Below are positions 4,868 through 8,602 of a DNA stretch of 8,602 bases, piece after piece. How positions within the stretch are numbered: position 1 is the first letter of the stretch; each line of letters begins with the position of its first letter. Under the pieces are notes generated by a model. The model worked only from the letters and a program-made list of their open reading frames with translations, ran no database searches and was not told the DNA's origin. This stretch comes from Pseudomonadota bacterium (lineage in GTDB: Bacteria; Pseudomonadota; Alphaproteobacteria; Caulobacterales; Caulobacteraceae). Made by a program: the position numbers and the translations under genes. The stretch is from assembly GCA_023433585.1 (NCBI GenBank), contig JAEZCL010000105.1:1-8602 (forward strand), written 5' to 3'.

Positions 4868-5548
4868 ATGAGAGTCCTGCTGGTCGAGGACGACGTTGAC
4901 CTGTCGCGGCAGCTGAAGACGGCGCTGAGCGACGCCGGATACGCGGTGGACCACGCGCCGGACGGGGAGGAAGCCCACTTCCTGGGCGACACCGAGCCCT
5001 ATGACGTGATCGTGCTGGACCTGGGCCTGCCCAAGATCGACGGCGTGTCGGTGCTGGAGCGCTGGCGGCGCGAGGGCAAGGCCACGCCGGTGCTGATCCT
5101 GACCGCGCGCGGCGCCTGGTCGGACAAGGTGTCCGGCTTCGACGCGGGCGCCGACGACTATCTGACCAAGCCGTTCCATACGGAAGAGCTGCTGGCGCGC
5201 CTGCGGGCCCTGCTGCGGCGCTCGGCGGGACACGCGACCTCGACCCTGTCGTGCGGGGCGCTGCGTCTCGATCCGCGCGCGGCGCGGGCCAGCGTGGACG
5301 GCGAGCCGCTGCGCCTGACGTCGCTGGAATACCGCCTCTTGCACTACATGATGATGCACCAGGGGCGGGTCATCAGCCGCACGGAGCTGGTCGAGCATCT
5401 GTACGACCAGGACTTCGACCGGGATTCCAACACCATCGAGGTGTTCATCGGCCGCCTGAGGAAGAAGATCGGTTCGGACCGCATCGAGACCGTGCGCGGG
5501 CTGGGCTATCGCCTGGCGCCCCTGGCCGGGGAATCAGAGGCGGCGTGA
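4868..5548 (+). CDS. OmpR/PhoP-family response regulator
   Basis: 226 residues. The receiver domain (1-115) has the acidic pocket E7-D8-D9, phosphoacceptor Asp51 in VLDLGLPKIDG, Thr79 and Lys101 in KPF, all intact. The winged-helix DNA-binding domain (about 125-216) has LTSLEYRLLHYMM, RTELVEHLYD, the recognition-helix segment NTIEVFIGRLRKKI and the wing IETVRGLGYRL. It closely resembles PhoP and rhizobial FeuP. The start is ATG 4868 (MRVLLVEDD), with GGGAG nine bases upstream inside the end of the PepSY gene; the frame is open further upstream but there is no reason to extend it. The stop overlaps the kinase start (GTGA). It probably binds the GTTCA-type direct repeats upstream of the operon, though this is inferred. 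Confidence 0.95.
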   Translation: MRVLLVEDDVDLSRQLKTALSDAGYAVDHAPDGEEAHFLGDTEPYDVIVLDLGLPKIDGVSVLERWRREGKATPVLILTARGAWSDKVSGFDAGADDYLTKPFHTEELLARLRALLRRSAGHATSTLSCGALRLDPRAARASVDGEPLRLTSLEYRLLHYMMMHQGRVISRTELVEHLYDQDFDRDSNTIEVFIGRLRKKIGSDRIETVRGLGYRLAPLAGESEAA

Positions 5549-6948
5549 CGCGGGACCTGGGGCGCTTTCTGGGCCGTCCCGGCCGGTCGCTGACCCGGCG
5601 GCTGATCTGGCTGGCGTCCGCGTGGATCGTGGCGGCCCTGCTGGCCACCGGCGTGGTCCTGACCTCCCAGTTCCAGGAATCGGGCCTGCGCCGCCTGGGC
5701 GGCGTGCTGAACAACACCATCGACCAGCTGGTCCGGGTGACCACCGTCCAGGACGGCCAGGTCGTCGTGCCCCAGATCAACGACCAGCGGACCCTGGACA
5801 TCCTGTCGGGCAAGTACTGGGCCGTGGCCGAGCGCGAGCCGGACGGGGACCTGGAGATCGTGGCGCGCTCCACCTCGCTGTGGGACGGCGACATGCCGAT
5901 CCCCGAAAGCCTGCCGGAACGGGTGGCGCGGGCCGCCGGGGCGACCATCTCCTACAACGCCATCGGCCCCAACAACGGCGAGCCCCTGCGGGTGGCCGCC
6001 AGCCAGAAGCAGCTGCCGGGGCGGGACCAGCCGATGGTGTTCATCGCCGCCATCAACCGCTCCAACATCGACAATGACGCGCGCCAGTTCGCCACCTTCA
6101 CCTGGATCGCCCTGGGGCTGCTGGGGGCCGGTCTGATGGCGGCGGTGTTCTTTCAGGTCCGGTTCGGCCTGCGGCCCCTGTTCGACCTGGGCCAGGAGAT
6201 CGGCGACGTGCGCAAGGGCAAGGCCACCCGCATCGAGCGGGACTATCCGCTGGAGATCGCGCCCCTGGCCGATCAGCTCAATAAACTGCTGGACCACAAT
6301 CAGGAGGTGGTGGAGCGTCAGCGCACCCATGTGGGCAACCTGGCCCACGCCCTGAAGACGCCCCTGTCGGTCATGCTGGCCGAAACCGAGGACGCGAAGG
6401 GCAAGCTGCCGGAAATGGTGCGCCGCCAGTCCGAGATCATGCGCAATCAGGTGGAGCACCATCTGCGCCGCGCCCGCGCCGCCGCCCGCGCCCAGGGGTC
6501 GGGCGAGCGCACCGCCGTGCCCGAGGTGCTGGACGAGATGGCGGTGATGCTGGAGCGGGTGTTCCAGTCCAAGGGCGTCGAGATCGACTGGCGCGCGCCG
6601 GATGACCTGATGTTCCGGGGCGAGCGTCAGGATCTGCAGGAAATGATCGGCAATCTGCTGGAGAACGCCTGCATCTGGTGCGAACGCCGGGTTCGGGTCA
6701 CGGGCGGCGCCATGGGGCTGGGCCGCCTGATCCTGGTGATCGAGGACGACGGCCCCGGCCTGCCTGAGAATCGGCGGGACGAAGTCGTCAAGCGCGGTTC
6801 GCGCCTGGACGAAGAGGTGCCGGGCACCGGCCTGGGCCTGTCGATCGTGGACGAACTGACACGCGCCTACGAGGGGCGGCTGACCCTGGGCGACAGCGAC
6901 ATGGGCGGGCTGAAGGCCATGCTGGAGCTTCCGGCCGCCGAGGCCTGA
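5545..6948 (+). CDS. PhoQ/FeuQ-like sensor histidine kinase
   Basis: 467 residues from GTG 5545, which overlaps the regulator's stop by 4 bp. Membrane helices lie at about 20-43 and 184-205 and enclose a periplasmic sensor domain of about 140 residues. A HAMP-like linker follows (about 206-258). The phosphoacceptor is His268 in NLAHALKTPL, a form typical of PhoQ rather than the usual SHELRTP. The ATPase domain has the N box NLLENAC (Asn374), DDGPG (401-405) and GTGLGLS (427-433), all intact. ENACIWCE resembles PhoQ's DNACKYC segment. PhoQ senses divalent cations, acid and antimicrobial peptides; FeuQ's signal is less clear. The sensor domain is too diverged to read a ligand. Two cysteines, Cys376 and Cys379, lie close together after the N box. 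It should phosphorylate the upstream regulator. Confidence 0.95.
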   Translation: MTRDLGRFLGRPGRSLTRRLIWLASAWIVAALLATGVVLTSQFQESGLRRLGGVLNNTIDQLVRVTTVQDGQVVVPQINDQRTLDILSGKYWAVAEREPDGDLEIVARSTSLWDGDMPIPESLPERVARAAGATISYNAIGPNNGEPLRVAASQKQLPGRDQPMVFIAAINRSNIDNDARQFATFTWIALGLLGAGLMAAVFFQVRFGLRPLFDLGQEIGDVRKGKATRIERDYPLEIAPLADQLNKLLDHNQEVVERQRTHVGNLAHALKTPLSVMLAETEDAKGKLPEMVRRQSEIMRNQVEHHLRRARAAARAQGSGERTAVPEVLDEMAVMLERVFQSKGVEIDWRAPDDLMFRGERQDLQEMIGNLLENACIWCERRVRVTGGAMGLGRLILVIEDDGPGLPENRRDEVVKRGSRLDEEVPGTGLGLSIVDELTRAYEGRLTLGDSDMGGLKAMLELPAAEA

Positions 6949-6964
6949 GCCCGATCAGGCTGGT

Positions 6965-6979
6965 TTACGCTTTCCTTAA
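6965..6979 (+). promoter_or_regulatory. Possible CtrA-like site upstream of the 7027 gene
   Basis: TTAC, seven bases, then TTAA: one mismatch from the TTAA-N7-TTAA consensus of the Caulobacterales cell-cycle regulator CtrA. It sits in the 78-bp gap after the kinase gene, 47 bp before the next ATG. I see no convincing -10, and one near-match in a short gap can arise by chance. Confidence 0.25.
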
Positions 6980-7026
6980 GCCGCGCGTGGAGAATGGCGC
7001 CCAAGCTGTAGGGAGCCGCCTTTTTC

Positions 7027-8379
7027 ATGACGGACCTGCCCGTCGCCAGTCAGACCGCGATCACCGCCATGATCGAAGCGGCGCCGGAAGCGGCGCTTCA
7101 GAAGCTGGCGGTCGCCCTGCGCTCGACGCCCGGCGCGCGGGTGGACTGGATCCGGCGGCGAATCCTGACCGAACTGGACGCCCGCCGCATGCGCTCGGTG
7201 GTTTTCGGCCCGCTGGCGGCGCTGTTCCGGCCGCGTGGCGACGGCGTTCGCGGCCTGAGCTTTCCCGCGCCGATCATGACGGGGCTGTGGAGACAGCTGG
7301 GCGCGCGCCAGGCCGAGCTGCTGGCCCAGGCCGAGGCGATGACCGCCGGCGGGGGCGAGATCGCCCCCCGGCTGCTGGACCAGCTCTGCCTCAGCGCCGC
7401 GGCTCTGCTGCGGGATGAGCCGGAGACGGTGTGGGTGGGGCTGGACGCCGCGACGGCGGGGGAACTGGCAGCCTGTTTCGACCTGGCGCCGCTGGCCCGG
7501 GCGGCCATGCCGATGCTGCGGGCCTGGACCGGGCGAGCGGACCCGGACACACAGGCGGCCCTGCGACTGATGATGCGTGACGCGGCCCGGATCAGCGAGG
7601 ACGCCGCGCCCCGGATGCTGGAGATCCTGTTCGCCAACATCGAGGAGCCGGGCCTGATTCTTCGTGTCATCAGCCATGTCTCCGGCACGGGCGGCGAGGA
7701 GCGGTTCCTGGCCGAATCCGAGCTGGCGGACTTCGGGGAACGCCTGCTGGAGCGGATCGAGGCGGCCGCCGACGTGCTGGACGGCTTTGATCCGGTTCGC
7801 GGCGAGGAGGCCGAGGTCGACGTGGTCTGTGAACGCCTGGACAGCGCGGTGGAGTTGGTGAGTCAGGTGGAGCTGTCGCTGGACCTCACCGCCGACGGCG
7901 CCTGGGGCGCCCGGTTCCAGGTGCTGAAACAACGCCTTGGAGGCGCGCTGAACGACCTGATAGGCCAGTGCCCCCGCGCGGTGGACAAGGTCCTGCCCGT
8001 GGAGCGAATTCGCGGCGCCGGCGGCGTCGCGCGCATGGCGCCGGTGATGGACGCGCGCACTGACGGGCCCGCAGTCGATCAGGCGCGCCGACTCATGCGG
8101 GTGCTGGCGGCGTCCAAGCGCGCGGCGGCCGTCCTGGGCTGCGCCGGCCAGAGAAGCCAGGTCTGCGAGACCCTGGAGAAGCGCCTGAGCACGCATGGCG
8201 ACGAGCTGATCGAAGCCCTGAACGCGGGGCACGGCGCGGACGAGAACCGCATGGCGGCGCTGGTCGAAATCAGCGCCGACTTCCTGGAACAGGCGGACGC
8301 GGAGATTCCCGCCCGGACCCTGCGGCGGCGGCTGGCGGCCACGGGTGCGACAGCGGCGCGCTCGCCACGAGCCGCCTGA
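7027..8379 (+). CDS. Conserved-looking helical protein of unknown function (450 residues)
   Basis: I do not recognise this family. The start is ATG 7027 with GGGAG 11 bases upstream. There is no signal peptide or membrane helix, so it is presumably cytosolic. Composition suggests almost all alpha helix, with many Ala/Leu/Arg/Glu amphipathic stretches. A region with possible HEAT-like repeats covers about 110-245, including APRMLEILFANIEEPGL (194-210) and ILRVISHVSG (211-220). An acidic segment follows (about 240-275), and a basic, disordered tail at 430-450 (RTLRRRL to the end). Cysteines are at 121, 150, 268, 315, 372 and 380, with no metal-binding spacing. It follows the kinase gene by 78 bp and precedes ccmI by 17 bp on the same strand, so it may be transcribed with either. 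Codon use looks like its neighbours, with strong GC at third positions, which supports a real gene. Confidence 0.82.
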   Translation: MTDLPVASQTAITAMIEAAPEAALQKLAVALRSTPGARVDWIRRRILTELDARRMRSVVFGPLAALFRPRGDGVRGLSFPAPIMTGLWRQLGARQAELLAQAEAMTAGGGEIAPRLLDQLCLSAAALLRDEPETVWVGLDAATAGELAACFDLAPLARAAMPMLRAWTGRADPDTQAALRLMMRDAARISEDAAPRMLEILFANIEEPGLILRVISHVSGTGGEERFLAESELADFGERLLERIEAAADVLDGFDPVRGEEAEVDVVCERLDSAVELVSQVELSLDLTADGAWGARFQVLKQRLGGALNDLIGQCPRAVDKVLPVERIRGAGGVARMAPVMDARTDGPAVDQARRLMRVLAASKRAAAVLGCAGQRSQVCETLEKRLSTHGDELIEALNAGHGADENRMAALVEISADFLEQADAEIPARTLRRRLAATGATAARSPRAA

Positions 8380-8396
8380 TCGCCTAAACCGCGCGG

Positions 8397-8602
8397 ATGC
8401 TGATTTTCTGGCTCGTGGCGGGCGTGGCGGCGACCCTGGCGGGGCTGGTGGTGCTGTGGCGCGCGCACGCCGCCGCCCTGGCGGGTCCGGACACGGCGCC
8501 GGACACACGCCAGATCGCCGAACTGGACGCCCTGCATCAACGCGGACTGCTGGACGACGACGCCTGGCGCGCGGCGCGGGCGGAGGCGGGACGGCGGCTG
8601 CT
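8397..8602 (+). CDS. ccmI: Cytochrome c biogenesis protein CcmI (CycH), N-terminal part
   Basis: 68 full codons before the window ends. MLIFWLVAGVAATLAGLVVLW (split as residues 1-10 and 11-21) is the first membrane helix. It is followed by a short linker and then QIAELDALHQRGLLDDDAW (46-64) with ARAEAGRRL, the conserved segment after the first helix of CcmI. CcmI helps present apocytochrome c to the CcmF/CcmH haem-ligation complex in the periplasm, so a ccm/cyc gene cluster probably continues to the right. Linker and first helix match the family; the second helix and TPR domain lie outside the window. ATG 8397 has only a weak ribosome site. It is 17 bp after the unknown 450-residue gene. Confidence 0.82.
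   Translation, partial: MLIFWLVAGVAATLAGLVVLWRAHAAALAGPDTAPDTRQIAELDALHQRGLLDDDAWRAARAEAGRRL

Noticed and set aside
5506..6462. Long minus-strand frame opposite the histidine kinase
   Set aside because: Low-complexity His/Gln/Gly/Arg translation, no start context; the kinase frame is certain.
6976..8508. 510-codon minus-strand frame opposite the 450-residue protein
   Set aside because: Gln/Arg/His/Pro-rich shadow that also runs through the ccmI start; the plus frame has a ribosome site and sensible amphipathic composition.

Overview
Very GC-rich (estimated by eye) alphaproteobacterial chromosome, most likely Caulobacteraceae and probably Brevundimonas or a close relative. This rests on protein flavour, intergenic palindromes typical of Alphaproteobacteria and the PhoP/FeuP-type gene group; no rRNA or marker gene confirms it. 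There are ten genes, two cut by the window edges, plus four repeat- or operator-rich intergenic regions. I see no IS element, prophage, tRNA, rRNA or CRISPR array.

Layout. 1-216 (-): start of an exported glycine-zipper protein. 217-367: divergent intergenic region with paired GTTCA repeats. 368-1609 (+): TrmA/RlmD-family RNA uracil methyltransferase that has lost three of the four Fe-S cysteines. 1671-2006 (+): SugE/Gdx-type small multidrug resistance exporter. 2063-2233: long inverted pair of REP-like palindromes. 2257-3105 (+): thiD, overlapping by 4 bp a nucleotidyltransferase-like gene (3102-3674). 3699-3802: second composite palindrome. 3895-4263 (-): small exported helical protein with a rho-independent terminator behind it. 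4264-4500: second divergent region rich in GTTCA repeats. 4501-6948 (+): compact operon of a PepSY periplasmic protein, an OmpR-family response regulator and a PhoQ-like kinase. 7027-8379 (+): unrecognised 450-residue protein. 8397-8602 (+): start of ccmI.

How it fits together. The most interesting unit is the three-gene signalling operon and the DNA around it. Kinase and regulator belong to the PhoQ/PhoP (rhizobial FeuQ/FeuP) branch. The small PepSY protein ahead of them sits where rhizobia carry FeuN, a periplasmic modulator of FeuPQ. Direct repeats resembling a PhoP box (GTTCA-type half-sites with 10 or 11 bp period) lie upstream of the PepSY gene and of the divergent exported-protein gene, and again between the glycine-zipper gene and the methyltransferase. 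I infer an autoregulated envelope-stress circuit whose near neighbours are also targets. This is a hypothesis from motif reading, not proven.

The remaining genes are housekeeping: RNA modification, guanidinium/cation export, thiamine pyrimidine salvage and cytochrome c maturation.
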